A stretch of 64,000 nt of DNA from Nocardia sp. NBC_00565 (GCF_036345915.1 NZ_CP107785.1:2480001-2544000), one strand, 5' to 3'. Shown: positions 25,247 through 34,920, numbered from the stretch's first letter. Made by a program: numbers and translations. The notes: generated by a model not told the origin, from the letters alone.

Positions 25247-26442
25247 GCACGATGCTCGAGCCCGAGGGGACATATGAAGGTGTGCCCGCGTATCACTTCG
25301 ACAACCGGCTCGGTGGCCCGGTCCTGAGCCATCAGCAGCGTTGGGACGAGATCGCCGGCACCCACTCCGGGTTCCGCAGCACCATCGCGAGCGGCTACTG
25401 GGTCATCACCGAGGGCCGGGCGGTGCAGGAAGCGCTGCAGGACTGGCGGCGATTCTCGAACAAGTCGGTGACCGCGCTCAATCCGGATCCGAAGTTCCTG
25501 TGGATCCCGGAGATGCTGGATCCGCCGCTACACACCACGTGGCGGCGGCTGCTCGGCACCGAGTTCTCGCCGAAGTCGGTCGCGGCCCGCGAGCCGGAGG
25601 TCCGCCGGGTCGCGGGCGAGTTGATCGACCAGTTGCTGGACCGCAGCGGCGTCGACGTGCTCGACGAATTCGCCCGCCAGTTTCCGACCCTGATCTTCAT
25701 GCGCCTGATGGGTCTGCCCGAACAGGATCTGGGCATATTCCTCGACTGGGTGCACGACTTGCTGCATCTGACCTACGACGAGGACCCCGACGGAGTCAGG
25801 CAGATGCGGGCCATGACCGCCGTGTCGGAGTACTTCCAGGAGCAGATCGCGCTGCGCCGGGACGCGCCGCGCGATGACCTGCTGTCGCGCACGATGAGCT
25901 GGGAGATCGACGGCCGGCCGATCAGCGATTACGACATGCACGCGTTCTGCATCCTGATGTTCCAGGCCGGCTTCGACACGGTGCCGATCTCGATCGGCTG
26001 GGCGCTGTACCACTTCGCGACCCATCCGGAGCAGCGCAGGGCGGTCATCGAGGACCCGTCGCTCATCGCGATGGGCGTGGAGGAGATCCTGCGTGTCTAC
26101 TCCTTTGTCGTCCCGGCTCGCAAGGCGACCGCGGACACTGAGATCGGCGGCTGCCCGGTCAAGGCCGGCGAGATGGTGATGCTGCCGCTCGCGGTGGCCA
26201 ACCGTGATCCGGAGCGGTTCGAGAACCCGCTGGAAGTGGACCTGCATCGGGAGCAGAGCAATCACATCGCCTTCGGTTCGGGCCCGCACCGTTGCCTCGG
26301 CTCGCACCTGGCCCGCCTCGAGCTGAATGTGGCGGTCGAGGAGTGGCACAAGCGGATTCCGGAGTACCGGCTGGTGGCCGGGCAGGATCTGGAACAGCAC
26401 GGCAACATGTACGGCATCCAGTCCCTGCGGCTGGAGTGGTGA
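25243..26442 (+). CDS. Cytochrome P450
   Basis: A 399-residue soluble bacterial P450 that hydroxylates or otherwise oxidises a hydrophobic substrate using electrons from a ferredoxin. The I-helix oxygen-activation motif is AGFDT (242-246). The K-helix ExxR is Glu281-Arg284. The heme loop is FGSGPHRCLG with axial Cys351. Length fits class I bacterial P450s. No ferredoxin is adjacent; the nearest in this window is at 46842. The start follows the two leader ORFs with an ATGA overlap. The VOC gene begins 4 bp downstream, so these are co-transcribed. Confidence 0.94.
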   Translation: MSTMLEPEGTYEGVPAYHFDNRLGGPVLSHQQRWDEIAGTHSGFRSTIASGYWVITEGRAVQEALQDWRRFSNKSVTALNPDPKFLWIPEMLDPPLHTTWRRLLGTEFSPKSVAAREPEVRRVAGELIDQLLDRSGVDVLDEFARQFPTLIFMRLMGLPEQDLGIFLDWVHDLLHLTYDEDPDGVRQMRAMTAVSEYFQEQIALRRDAPRDDLLSRTMSWEIDGRPISDYDMHAFCILMFQAGFDTVPISIGWALYHFATHPEQRRAVIEDPSLIAMGVEEILRVYSFVVPARKATADTEIGGCPVKAGEMVMLPLAVANRDPERFENPLEVDLHREQSNHIAFGSGPHRCLGSHLARLELNVAVEEWHKRIPEYRLVAGQDLEQHGNMYGIQSLRLEW

Positions 26443-26446
26443 CGGC

Positions 26447-26914
26447 ATGACTCATCCCTTGAAAGCATCGGATCTGTACCACACCGGCGTTGTGGTGCCG
26501 GACCTGGAGGCGTCGAAGATCCGGATGAGCGAGGTCGCGGGCTACCGCTGGACCGAGACCCTGACCGGCGAACTGCCGATCCGCATGGCCGACGGTGAGC
26601 GCGTCCTACGGATGCAATATGCCTATTCGCTCGACGGTCCGACCATCGAACTCGTGCAGGAGATTCCCGGGACACCGTGGACGGCGGCGCCGAATGTCGC
26701 GACCCATCACCTCGGTTACTTCTGCGACGACGTCCAGGCGACCTCGAAGCTGCTCGAGAAGTCGGGATTCGCGCTGGAAGCCTGCGCGGTAGTCGACGGA
26801 GAACTGTCGATCTTCGCCTATCACCTGGATCCCTCCGGAGTGCGGATCGAGATCGTCGACCGCACCCGGATACCGGATTTCGCCGAGTACCTCCGCGAGC
26901 GCACCCCGCAGTGA
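26447..26914 (+). CDS. VOC (glyoxalase/dioxygenase) superfamily protein
   Basis: A 155-residue protein of the vicinal oxygen chelate fold. It has two paired beta-alpha-beta-beta-beta modules: LYHTGVVVPDLEASKIRM at the N-terminus and THHLGYFCDDVQATSKLLE from about residue 85. Likely metal ligands are His12, the His-His pair near residue 86 and a late Glu in RIEIVDRT. Members include methylmalonyl-CoA epimerase and glyoxalase. With acyl-CoA genes around it an epimerase or lyase role is plausible, but I cannot choose. It starts 4 bp after the P450 stop. Confidence 0.82.
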   Translation: MTHPLKASDLYHTGVVVPDLEASKIRMSEVAGYRWTETLTGELPIRMADGERVLRMQYAYSLDGPTIELVQEIPGTPWTAAPNVATHHLGYFCDDVQATSKLLEKSGFALEACAVVDGELSIFAYHLDPSGVRIEIVDRTRIPDFAEYLRERTPQ

Positions 26915-26957
26915 TCATGGTGCGACACAAGAAGATTCGCGATCGCGGAGGTATCGG

Positions 26958-28073
26958 GTGACGCTGACATCCACCCAGGAACACGACGAGCTGCGCGCGA
27001 CGGTGCGCCGTTTCCTGACCGAGAAATCGCCGAGTGCGGCGGTGCGCCACTGGATGGAGTCCGATCAGGGGCATGATCCGGCGGTGTGGCGGCAGCTGGC
27101 CGAGCAGCTCGGCCTGCACGGACTGGCGCTGCCGGAAGAATACGGTGGCGCCGGCGGCGGAGCGGTCGAGCTGGGAATCGTGCTGGAGGAGATGGGGCGG
27201 GTGCTGCTGCCGTCGCCGTATTTCGCGACGGTGGCCCTGGCCGGTCAGGCCATCGCCGCCTGCGGTGACGAGACGGCGAAGGCGCGCTGGCTGCCCGCCA
27301 TCGCGGATGGTTCGCTGACCGCCACCCTGGCGGTGGCGGAGTCGAGCGGATCCTGGCAACTGTCGGACATCACGACGGCGGCGACGCGCGATGGCGATGG
27401 CTGGACGTTATCGGGCACCAAAATGTTCGTTGTCGACGGACATACGGCCGATCTGCTGCTCATCGTCGCGAGAACCGATGCGGGGCCGGGGCTGTTCGCG
27501 GTGGACGGCGACGCGTCCGGGGTGACCCGCGTCCAGTTGGAGACGCTCGATCCGACGCGTCGACTGGCCAGGATCGACCTGACGGGCGCGCCCGCGCAGC
27601 GGGTCGGGCCGGATGGGGACGCTTCGGCGTACCTGCGCACCGTGCTCGACCTGGTGGTGGTGGCGCTGGCCGCCGAGCAGGTCGGCGGCGCGCAGGCATG
27701 TCTGGACACCGCGGTGGAATACGCGAAGATCCGCGTGCAGTTCGACCGGCCGATCGGGTCGTTCCAGGCGATCAAACACAAATGCGCGGACATGCTGCTC
27801 CAGATCGAATCCGCGCGGTCGGCGGTTTATCACGCCGCGTCCGTGGCCGCCGAGGGCGCGGACTCCTTGCCGGTAGCGGCGGCACTGGCCGCGGCGTACT
27901 GCGCGAATGCCTTCACCAACGCGGCGAAGGAGAATATCCAGATTCACGGTGGCATCGGCTACACCTGGGAGCACGACGCGCATCTGTATCTGAAGCGCGC
28001 CAAGTCCTCCGAGCAGCTGTTCGGCGGGCCCGCAACGCACCGCGCCCGCTTGGCCGGGCTGGTCGGTATCTGA
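26958..28073 (+). CDS. Acyl-CoA dehydrogenase (FadE family)
   Basis: A 371-residue FAD flavoprotein of the acyl-CoA dehydrogenase family that introduces an alpha-beta double bond. The N-terminal domain has LGLHGLALPEEYGGAG (about residues 50-65), the C-terminal FAD/CoA segment has YAKIRVQFDRPIGSFQAIKH, and the end motif is QIHGGIGYTWEHDAHLYLKR. The middle beta domain lacks the usual TEP/GSD loop and reads AVAESSGSWQL. It resembles the smaller subunit type of heteromeric actinobacterial FadEs. GTG 26958 has GGAGG 6 nt upstream. It is followed by a hairpin terminator. Confidence 0.9.
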   Translation: MTLTSTQEHDELRATVRRFLTEKSPSAAVRHWMESDQGHDPAVWRQLAEQLGLHGLALPEEYGGAGGGAVELGIVLEEMGRVLLPSPYFATVALAGQAIAACGDETAKARWLPAIADGSLTATLAVAESSGSWQLSDITTAATRDGDGWTLSGTKMFVVDGHTADLLLIVARTDAGPGLFAVDGDASGVTRVQLETLDPTRRLARIDLTGAPAQRVGPDGDASAYLRTVLDLVVVALAAEQVGGAQACLDTAVEYAKIRVQFDRPIGSFQAIKHKCADMLLQIESARSAVYHAASVAAEGADSLPVAAALAAAYCANAFTNAAKENIQIHGGIGYTWEHDAHLYLKRAKSSEQLFGGPATHRARLAGLVGI

Positions 28074-28422
28074 CACCGGTCGGACTCCGACCAAAGGGCC
28101 GGCGCGCAGACTGGGCGCACCGGCCCTTTCGTCTACTTAGATAAGTGTCCTAAAATTGGGTATAACCAAATGGCTGTTGCCGCCCGTTGGCATTGCGCAC
28201 CCGGCTAGACAATCAGTTTTCCCAGGATCAGGCGATTTCAACGCGATGGAAGCCGTCGGTGTGACCGATCTCGCCTCCTGATCATTGATGACACGGCTGG
28301 TTCAGAATCTAATTCAGTGTACTTTATAAGGAATGCAGTGATCGTGCGGGCTTCGGCACGCATCGGGTCACCGAAGAACCTCCGCGCCGAGCAGGTGCTC
28401 GGCCTTCCGAAGGGCTGATCAC
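28074..28422. other. Intergenic region with terminator and candidate promoter
   Basis: It holds the hairpin at 28093-28129, then an AT-richer stretch with TTCAGTGTACTTTATAAGGA near 28313-28333. The TACTTTATAA part could be a -10 region for the synthetase at 28423. No gene is seen. Confidence 0.5.
28093..28129 (+). terminator. Intrinsic-type terminator after acyl-CoA dehydrogenase
   Basis: AAAGGGCCGG (28093-28102) pairs with CCGGCCCTTT (28120-28129), giving a 10-bp perfect stem ending in TTTC. It follows the stop codon at 28073 and closes the P450-VOC-FadE unit. Confidence 0.8.
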
Positions 28423-29919
28423 GTGGGAATTCGAGACCGCCTGTCCCGGCTGTTGGCCGAGGCGCCCGCCGATGCCGAGGCGATCGAGCACGATGAGCTC
28501 TGGTGGACCTGGGGACAAGTTCAGGAGACCGCGCGGGCTGTCATCGACGCGCTCGCCGGCGCGGACGCGGGCGTCGACGCCCGCGTCGGTGTCGTGCTGG
28601 AGAACCGGCCCGAGCACGTCGCGGTGGTCGCCGCGGTGATCGCCTCCGGGCGCTGCGTGGTGATGCTCAGCCCGCTGCAGCCCGCCGTGCGACTCGCGGC
28701 CGATATCACCGGCTGCGGGCTACCCGTTGTTCTCGCCGGTGCCGGGGTGCTCGCGCGGGACGGCGTGCTCGCGGCCGTCACCGCGCACGGTCTCGCCCTC
28801 GAGCTCGCCACCGACGGCGCGGTGCGCTCCACCGGTGGGACGGTACCGGCCGCGGCGGCGACCAATCCCGGCGTCGCCGTCGAGATGCTGACCTCCGGCA
28901 CCACCGGCCCGCCCAAGCGGGTGCACCTGCGGGTCGAGCAGCTGGACCAGGCGCTGTTCTCCAGCGGCCAGACGCCGAAGAACGATCGGCTGCTATCACG
29001 ATCGGCGTCGCTGGTATCCGCGCCGCTGGTGCATATCGGCGGCCTGTGGCGGGCACTGTCCTGCTTGGCCACCGGGCGGCGGATGATCCTGATGCCCAAA
29101 TTCGTCCTCGAACCCTGGGTGCGCGCGGTAGAGCGGCACCAGCTGCGGGCCGCGAGCCTGGTACCCGCGGCGTTGCGCACTGTGCTCGATGCCGACGTGC
29201 CGAAGCAGCGGCTGGCGAGTTTGCAGGTGGTCACCTCCGGCACCGCGCCCTGCCCGCCGGAACTCGCCGACGCGTTCTTCCGCAAATACGGCATTCCGGT
29301 GCTGATGACCTATGGCGCAACCGAATTCGCCGGCGCCGTCGTCGGGTGGACGCTGCCGATGCACGAGAAGTGGTGGGACCGTAAGGCGGGTAGCTCCGGG
29401 CGCGCATTCGTTGGCGTCGAGTTGCGGGTGACCGGCGAGGACAGCACGGAGCTGCCGATCGGGGAAACGGGTCTGCTCGAGGTGCGCACCGCCCAGGCCG
29501 CGCAGGGCAGTGCGATATGGGTCCGCACCAGCGACCTGGCCAGGATCGATGCCGACGGCTTCGTCTGGATCCAGGGACGTGCCGACGATGCGATCATCCG
29601 CGGCGGCTTCAAGGTGCAGCCGGAGACGGTCAAGCGCGCGCTGGAGATGCATGCGGCCGTCCGGGAGGCGGCCGTGGTCGGACTGCCGGATCCGCGGCTC
29701 GGCGCGGTGCCGGTGGCCGCGATCGAAGTCCAACCAGGCCATACCCCGCCCGCCGTCGCCGAACTCATCACCCTCTGCCGTGCGCAGCTCATGCCGTACG
29801 AGGTGCCCGCGCACATCGTCGTGCTCGACGAGCTGCCGCGGACCCCGTCGAGCAAGGTGAGCCGGGTCGAATTGCTCGACCTCGTGCGTGCCCGGCTCGC
29901 CGAACGCACCCCGGCATGA
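28423..29919 (+). CDS. Acyl-CoA synthetase (AMP-binding family)
   Basis: A 498-residue adenylate-forming ligase. The P-loop is LTSGTTGPPKRV (156-167). MTYGATEFAG is the A5 region. RADDAIIRGGFKVQPETVKRAL is the hinge and start of the C-terminal lid. The catalytic lysine is K478 in PSSKVSR, where many homologues read TGK. It makes a CoA thioester from an unidentified acid. GTG 28423 has AAGGG 9 nt upstream. The double-hotdog dehydratase follows 67 bp later on the same strand. Confidence 0.9.
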   Translation: MGIRDRLSRLLAEAPADAEAIEHDELWWTWGQVQETARAVIDALAGADAGVDARVGVVLENRPEHVAVVAAVIASGRCVVMLSPLQPAVRLAADITGCGLPVVLAGAGVLARDGVLAAVTAHGLALELATDGAVRSTGGTVPAAAATNPGVAVEMLTSGTTGPPKRVHLRVEQLDQALFSSGQTPKNDRLLSRSASLVSAPLVHIGGLWRALSCLATGRRMILMPKFVLEPWVRAVERHQLRAASLVPAALRTVLDADVPKQRLASLQVVTSGTAPCPPELADAFFRKYGIPVLMTYGATEFAGAVVGWTLPMHEKWWDRKAGSSGRAFVGVELRVTGEDSTELPIGETGLLEVRTAQAAQGSAIWVRTSDLARIDADGFVWIQGRADDAIIRGGFKVQPETVKRALEMHAAVREAAVVGLPDPRLGAVPVAAIEVQPGHTPPAVAELITLCRAQLMPYEVPAHIVVLDELPRTPSSKVSRVELLDLVRARLAERTPA

Positions 29920-29986
29920 GTGGTCAAGCCGGCGGTGGCAGGGGCGAATCCAACGGATACCGCACAGCGATCGAGGAGGATCTGCG

Positions 29987-31264
29987 ATGACGAGCACTGA
30001 TACGACCAGCACCGAGAGTGCGGGGGACCGGCCGGCCGAACGGTTCGGCGTCCTGACCGATGAGGCTATCGAGCGGTCGCGCCGTCGGCTCGGCATTCCC
30101 AATCCGCAGCGCAACCCGCCGCACAACTACGAGGTGACCTGGGATGCGGTGCGGCACTTCGCCTATGGCTACGGTGACGACAACCCGCTGTACTGCGATC
30201 CTGTGTACGCGGCCCGGACCCGCTGGGGCTCGTTGCTCGCGCCGCCGACCTTCCTATACACCATGGGGGAGGACGCCGCGCCGAAGCCGGACCCCGAGAC
30301 CAAGACGCTGCTGAAGGGCGATCCCTTCGCGGGCCTGGGTTCCTATCAGGCGGTGATGGAATACGAGTGGTGGCAGCCGTTGCGGCTCGGTGACCGTTGC
30401 CGGGTTTTGCAGACCCAGGTCGGTGTGCAGCCCAAGCGCAGCAGCTTCGGTGGGCGCACGGCGCACGTCACCCAGGACTACCTCTACACCAATGGGCGCG
30501 GCGAGATGCATGCCGTCCGGCGGGGTACGTGGATCAACGCCGAACGGCACACCTCGCAGAAGCGGGCCAAGGAGAAGCTCGAGCAGCAGCCCTATTCGCC
30601 TGAGCAACTCGCCGAGATCGACGCGTCGTACGCGGCCGAGACCAGGCGTGCCGCCGAGCCGAGGTATTGGGAGGATGTCGAGCTCGGCGAGGAGCTACAG
30701 CCGCGGGTGAAGGGTCCGCTGACCACCACGGACGTGGTCGTGTGGCATCTGGGCTGGGGCATGCAGCTCACCCCGCCCGGAGCGTTCAAGATCGCGGCGA
30801 ATATCCGGCGCAAGGCGCCGGGGCTCTACCCGCCCAACGGTCTGAACATCCCGGATACCGTGCAGCGCCTGCACTGGGAGCCCGCGCGGGCACAGGAACT
30901 CGGCCTGCCGAACTCCTATGACTACGGCGGCATGCGCGAGACCTGGCTGTGCCATCTGCTCACCGACTGGATCGGCGACGACGGCTGGCTGTGGAAGCTG
31001 CGCTGCGAGCACCGCAAGTTCAACTACATCGGCGATACCACCTGGGTACGCGGCACGGTCGTCGACAAGCGGAAGGTGGACGGGCGCAACGAAATACACC
31101 TCGAGGTGCGCTGCGAGAACCAGCGCGGCGAGGTCACCACCCCGGGCACCGCTGTCGTACTCCTGCCGACCAGGGACCGCGCCGTCGAACTGCCGACGCC
31201 ACCCGCCCCCGACCTGGACCGCATGGTGGCGCACGAGCTGGCCCGGTTCAGCGTCGCCGACTGA
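29987..31264 (+). CDS. MaoC/FAS1-type double-hotdog dehydratase-like protein
   Basis: A 425-residue protein with two hotdog-fold halves, probably an enoyl-CoA hydratase 2 / hydroxyacyl-CoA dehydratase in the cytoplasm. The first half (about residues 40-190) carries the hydratase-2 motif FAYGYGDDNPLYCDPVYA with its Asp and Asn. The second half (about 225-415) has ELGEELQPRVKGPLTTTDVVV and later FNYIGDTTWVRGTVVDKR. The tandem form matches large MaoC-like proteins of steroid and fatty acid catabolism. GAGGAGGA precedes ATG 29987. It is convergent with the tandem GntR regulator. Confidence 0.85.
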   Translation: MTSTDTTSTESAGDRPAERFGVLTDEAIERSRRRLGIPNPQRNPPHNYEVTWDAVRHFAYGYGDDNPLYCDPVYAARTRWGSLLAPPTFLYTMGEDAAPKPDPETKTLLKGDPFAGLGSYQAVMEYEWWQPLRLGDRCRVLQTQVGVQPKRSSFGGRTAHVTQDYLYTNGRGEMHAVRRGTWINAERHTSQKRAKEKLEQQPYSPEQLAEIDASYAAETRRAAEPRYWEDVELGEELQPRVKGPLTTTDVVVWHLGWGMQLTPPGAFKIAANIRRKAPGLYPPNGLNIPDTVQRLHWEPARAQELGLPNSYDYGGMRETWLCHLLTDWIGDDGWLWKLRCEHRKFNYIGDTTWVRGTVVDKRKVDGRNEIHLEVRCENQRGEVTTPGTAVVLLPTRDRAVELPTPPAPDLDRMVAHELARFSVAD

Positions 31265-31324
31265 TTCCGCCCGGCGACCGGGGCGTTGCTCGCAACCTGT
31301 GCGGGCGATGTCCCGGTCTGCGAA

Positions 31325-32824
31325 TCAGTGCCACCAAGGAGCGAGCGCGTCCAGGTGACGCCGCATCCGGTGCCGGGCGATGCCGGCATCACCCTGCAGG
31401 ATGGCGTCGAGGATGCGCTGGTGCACGTGCTCGACCTCCTCGGCCGCCTTGTCGCCGGGCAGTGTCTCGTCGTTGGCGGCCGCGTGCCGCCGGAACAGTT
31501 CGGTGAGGATGGCCAGAAACAGCGACAGCACCGGATTGCCGGCCAGCTCGGCCAGCTCGGAATGGAACAGATCGGCCTTGCGCGGATCGTCGGCGGGGCC
31601 GTCGGTGGGCCACCGGACGGCCGTGGCGAGTCGTTCGGCCACCTCGCCGTCGCCCTCGACGCGGCGGGCGGCGACCTGGGCGACGATGCCGAGCTCGATG
31701 GCATTGCGGACGATCCGCATATCTTCGGCCGTGACGCCCTGATACTCGAGGAACAGCGCCATCGTGTCGACGCTGGCCTGTGGTTCGGGTTCGGCGACGA
31801 TCAGCCCGCCGCCCGGACCGCGGCGCATCCAGGCGATCGAGTGGTATTCCAGCAGCCGCACGGCCTCGCGCAAGACGGCCCGGCTGATCTGGTAGCGCGC
31901 GAGCAGGTCGGCCTCCGAACCGAGCACCATGCCGACCTGCCAGCCGCGCGCGGCGATGTCATCGTGGATTCGGGCGGCCACCACCTCGGCGAGTTTGGCT
32001 CGTGGGCCCTCGACCAGTTCGGGTTCGATCACATTGCCGGCGATTCGCGGCCCGCGCCGAACCTGATGCTTCTCGATCCACGCGGCCACCGACTCCAGGT
32101 GGGCGGTCAATTCGGTCTGGGCCCGTGCGCCGTCGCCGTCGATCACGGCGTCGACGATGGCCCGATGCGCCTCTCGGGACGCGTTCTTCGCGGTCAGCAC
32201 CTCGACCTTGGAGAGCCGGCGTGAGGTGTTCGCATAGCGCGCGGTGAGGCGGGTGAGCACGTCGATGAACAGGTGCAGTACCGGATTTCCGGACAGCTTG
32301 CCGAGCACCGGATGCAGCGGGTCCTGGGACTGGACCTCGGGGTCGTCCTGGTTGGCGAGTTCGTAGTCGAGGTGGGCGCGCAGGGTATCGATGCCCTCCT
32401 CGCTGATCCGATCCGCGGCGAGGCCCGCGGCGATCGGCTCGAGTAGCAGGCGGGCCTGCAGCAGATCCGTGACGCTCGTGCCGACGTACTCGAGATAGAT
32501 CACGATCGCCCGGGTGGCCGGACCGGCGTCGGGGGCGCAGACGAACAGGCCACCGTTGGGGCCGCGCCGCATCCTGGCGACCTGGTGATGTTCGACCAGT
32601 CGGACCGCCTCGCGCAGCACCGCACGGCTCACCCCGAAGCCCTCGCGCAGATCCACCTCGGATCCGAGTGACTCACCGACCGGCCAGCCACGGCGCATCA
32701 CGGCCGCCTCGATGCGGTGCGCGATCTGCGCGGCCAGCTTGCCGACCGGGGCGTCGGTATCGACCGCGGCGAAGTCGGATGCTCGCTCGCTGTCGTCGGG
32801 CGCGATGTCGACGGCGGTCGCCAT
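31325..32824 (-). CDS. Tandem FadR-type GntR transcriptional regulator (two HTH-FCD modules)
   Basis: A 499-residue protein made of two complete FadR-like units in one chain. Winged helices lie at about residues 30-95 (VSRAVLREAVRLVEHHQVARMRRGPNGG in two pieces around residue 70-95) and about 268-335 (ISRAVLREAVRLLEYH, then MRRGPGGG). Each is followed by an all-helical FCD ligand domain (about 105-255 and 345-495). A usual FadR is about 240 residues and dimerises, so this chain mimics a dimer. GGAG lies 7 nt before the ATG. It probably senses an acyl-CoA or organic acid and controls neighbouring acyl-CoA genes. Confidence 0.88.
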   Translation of the reverse strand: MATAVDIAPDDSERASDFAAVDTDAPVGKLAAQIAHRIEAAVMRRGWPVGESLGSEVDLREGFGVSRAVLREAVRLVEHHQVARMRRGPNGGLFVCAPDAGPATRAIVIYLEYVGTSVTDLLQARLLLEPIAAGLAADRISEEGIDTLRAHLDYELANQDDPEVQSQDPLHPVLGKLSGNPVLHLFIDVLTRLTARYANTSRRLSKVEVLTAKNASREAHRAIVDAVIDGDGARAQTELTAHLESVAAWIEKHQVRRGPRIAGNVIEPELVEGPRAKLAEVVAARIHDDIAARGWQVGMVLGSEADLLARYQISRAVLREAVRLLEYHSIAWMRRGPGGGLIVAEPEPQASVDTMALFLEYQGVTAEDMRIVRNAIELGIVAQVAARRVEGDGEVAERLATAVRWPTDGPADDPRKADLFHSELAELAGNPVLSLFLAILTELFRRHAAANDETLPGDKAAEEVEHVHQRILDAILQGDAGIARHRMRRHLDALAPWWH

Positions 32825-33135
32825 GTGCCAACTCCTCAGGACGGGTGTTTTGGGATCCTCAGTCTAGTCGGCCGTCCAGGTAAGGACGGGCACAACATGC
32901 CTGAAGACGGCGTTCGGTTCACTGTTTGCCGGGCCGTCACCGGACCGGGTTTTGCTGGCTAACGCCATCTGGACGGGCCATGGCGTCCCGCAGCCCGTCA
33001 AACCCGGCTGCCGAAAGTAAGTATACTCTTTTATGGGTCGACTTGGCGGTTGTGTGGAATCACTGCTCGCAACCCAATCGGCGGCAAGGTTAGAGTAACC
33101 CCATCACGGGGGAGTGTGGCGAGGAGTAGTTGGCG
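32825..33135. other. Divergent intergenic region with a GTATACTCTT element
   Basis: This 311-bp region between the GntR gene and the acyl-CoA dehydrogenase contains the AT-rich element at 33021 and a GAGGAG ribosome site at 33121. No gene is seen in it. Confidence 0.55.
33021..33030 (+). promoter_or_regulatory. GTATACTCTT element before acyl-CoA dehydrogenase
   Basis: The sequence AAGTATACTCTT at 33019-33030 matches the copy at 50348-50359 over 12 bases. It contains the palindrome AGTATACT. It is 106 nt before ATG 33136 and about 195 nt before the divergent GntR start. It could be an operator or a -10 (TATACT). Confidence 0.45.
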
Positions 33136-34335
33136 ATGCGGCTGGAGTCCACACCGGAGCTCGAGGAATTTCGCAAGCGGGTGCGAGCGTTCGTCGCCGA
33201 GCACGCGCCCGGCATCAAGTCGCACGCCGGTGTGCGCGCACCCGAGCCCGAACTGATGCCCGCGATCCGGGAGTGGACCGCCAAGTTGTACGACGCGGGC
33301 TTCCTCGGCATCAACTGGCCGGCCGAGTACGGCGGCCGTCCCGACGCGCATCCCCTCGAATCGTTCATCGTCGCCGAGGAGATCACCCGCGCGCGTACCT
33401 GGCAACCCATCGGCGCGGCCGCGCTCGCCTCGGCCGCGCTGATCGAGTTCGGCACCGACGCGCAACGGGCGCGTCTGCTGCCCCGCATCCGCAGCTGCGC
33501 GGACGTGTGGTGCCAGTTGTTCAGCGAGCCCGGCGCGGGCAGCGATCTGGCCGCACTGCAGACGCGGGCGCGGTGTGAGGGCGACGGCGCGGATGCGGTA
33601 TTCGTCGTGGACGGCCAGAAGGTCTGGACCACCAACGGCCAGCACGCCGATATGGGCTACCTGCTCGCGCGCACCGACCGCGACGCCCCGAAACACAAGG
33701 GCATCACCGCATTCGCGGTGGATATGCGCAGCCCCGGCGTCGATGTGCGGCCGCTGCGTGAGATCACCGGAACCACCGACTTCAACGAGGTCTTCCTCGA
33801 CGGCGTCCGAATTCCGGTCGCGAATGTGATCGGAGAGGTGAACGACGGCTGGCGGGTGGCGATGAGCAGCCTCGGGCACGAGCGCTCCGGGGTGGCCGCG
33901 CGCGGCGTGGAGTTGTTCGCCGCCCTCGACGACCTGCTGCGGCTCGCCACGAGCACGTCGGTCGGCGGCCGGCCTGCGCTCGAGGATTCCGCGACCCGCC
34001 AGGAGATCGGTGAACTCGCCACCCGGGCGCATGTGAACGCCGCGATGATCAAGCTCGCCCAGTCGCGGATGCTGCACCATACCGAGCAGCCCGCCGACGC
34101 CGCGCTCGGCAAGATCTTCTTCAGCGAGCTGAACCACGACCTGGTCGCCTTCGGCATGCGATTGCAGGGCACGGATGGCCTGCTCGTGGAGGGCGATCCG
34201 GATGCGGTGGCCGACGGCTGGTGGCAGGACGCGCACCTGTACTCGCGTGCCTACACGATCGCCGGTGGCGCCAACGAGATCCTGCGGACGCAGGTCGCCG
34301 AGCGCGGCCTCGGCCTGCCGCGGGACTCCCGCTAG
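33136..34335 (+). CDS. Acyl-CoA dehydrogenase (FadE family)
   Basis: A 399-residue FAD-dependent acyl-CoA dehydrogenase. LGINWPAEYGGR near residue 60 and the flavin loop QLFSEPGAGSDLA near 130 are canonical. DGQKVWTTNGQHADMGYLLART follows near 158. The C-terminal segment YTIAGGANEILRTQVAERGLGLPR is typical of the long-chain/steroid-type FadEs in mycobacteria. GAGGAG at 33121-33126 is 9 nt before ATG 33136. It is monocistronic as far as visible, followed by gene remnants. Confidence 0.92.
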   Translation: MRLESTPELEEFRKRVRAFVAEHAPGIKSHAGVRAPEPELMPAIREWTAKLYDAGFLGINWPAEYGGRPDAHPLESFIVAEEITRARTWQPIGAAALASAALIEFGTDAQRARLLPRIRSCADVWCQLFSEPGAGSDLAALQTRARCEGDGADAVFVVDGQKVWTTNGQHADMGYLLARTDRDAPKHKGITAFAVDMRSPGVDVRPLREITGTTDFNEVFLDGVRIPVANVIGEVNDGWRVAMSSLGHERSGVAARGVELFAALDDLLRLATSTSVGGRPALEDSATRQEIGELATRAHVNAAMIKLAQSRMLHHTEQPADAALGKIFFSELNHDLVAFGMRLQGTDGLLVEGDPDAVADGWWQDAHLYSRAYTIAGGANEILRTQVAERGLGLPRDSR

Positions 34336-34476
34336 CCGCGGCCACGTGCCGAAAGGCCACGCGGCGGCCGGTGACATTCCACCTGATCATTGCGCTCTCA
34401 TCGAATGATTTATGACGTTCTCATTGAGTGGAATCACGAGATCAGCGCCGCGCGTGTCCGACGTAACGGTGTCGGG

Positions 34477-34805
34477 ATGGAAAAGAGGATCGACAATCTC
34501 GAGGATTTGTCGGCCTTCAAGCTATCCGACGATGACCGCGAGCGACTGTTCGAATCGCAGAACGAGTGCACCGTCTGTTGGACCAACAAGGACGGTTGGC
34601 CCGTCGGTATGCCGCACTCGTTCGTGTGGTCGGACGGTAAGTTCTGGGTCCACACCACCACCAATCGAAAGCGTGTGCGGGCGTGCGCGCCGTCGACGGC
34701 TGGCGGATCAGTTCCACCGGCTACGACCGCACCTACGAGATATCCGTCTCGTTCGCGGATCTACCGAGCTTCACCGTGAAACGCGGAGTGGCGCTCAATC
34801 TTTGA
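34477..34805 (+). pseudogene. Chimeric remnant: PPOX-family N-terminus joined to SnoaL-like C-terminus
   Basis: From ATG 34477 about 68 codons match the start of a pyridoxamine 5'-phosphate oxidase-like protein (LESQNECTVCWTNKDGWPVG without its first residue, then SDGKFWVHTTTNRKRV). At about 34683 homology ends. In another frame, from about 34690 to the TGA at 34803, the sequence reads VDGWRISSTGYDRTYEI, the typical C-terminus of SnoaL/NTF2-like proteins. A deletion has apparently fused the head of one gene to the tail of another, out of frame. No functional product is expected. Confidence 0.65.
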
Positions 34806-34920
34806 GGCGCACACCGCGGACAGGGCTCAGTTTCGGACGCCGCGGGCTGACAGCTCGGACCATGACCGAGCCTGGGCGCGGCAGTGCGACCAGTGAGCTG
34901 ATCTAGGACACCGCCCTCCG

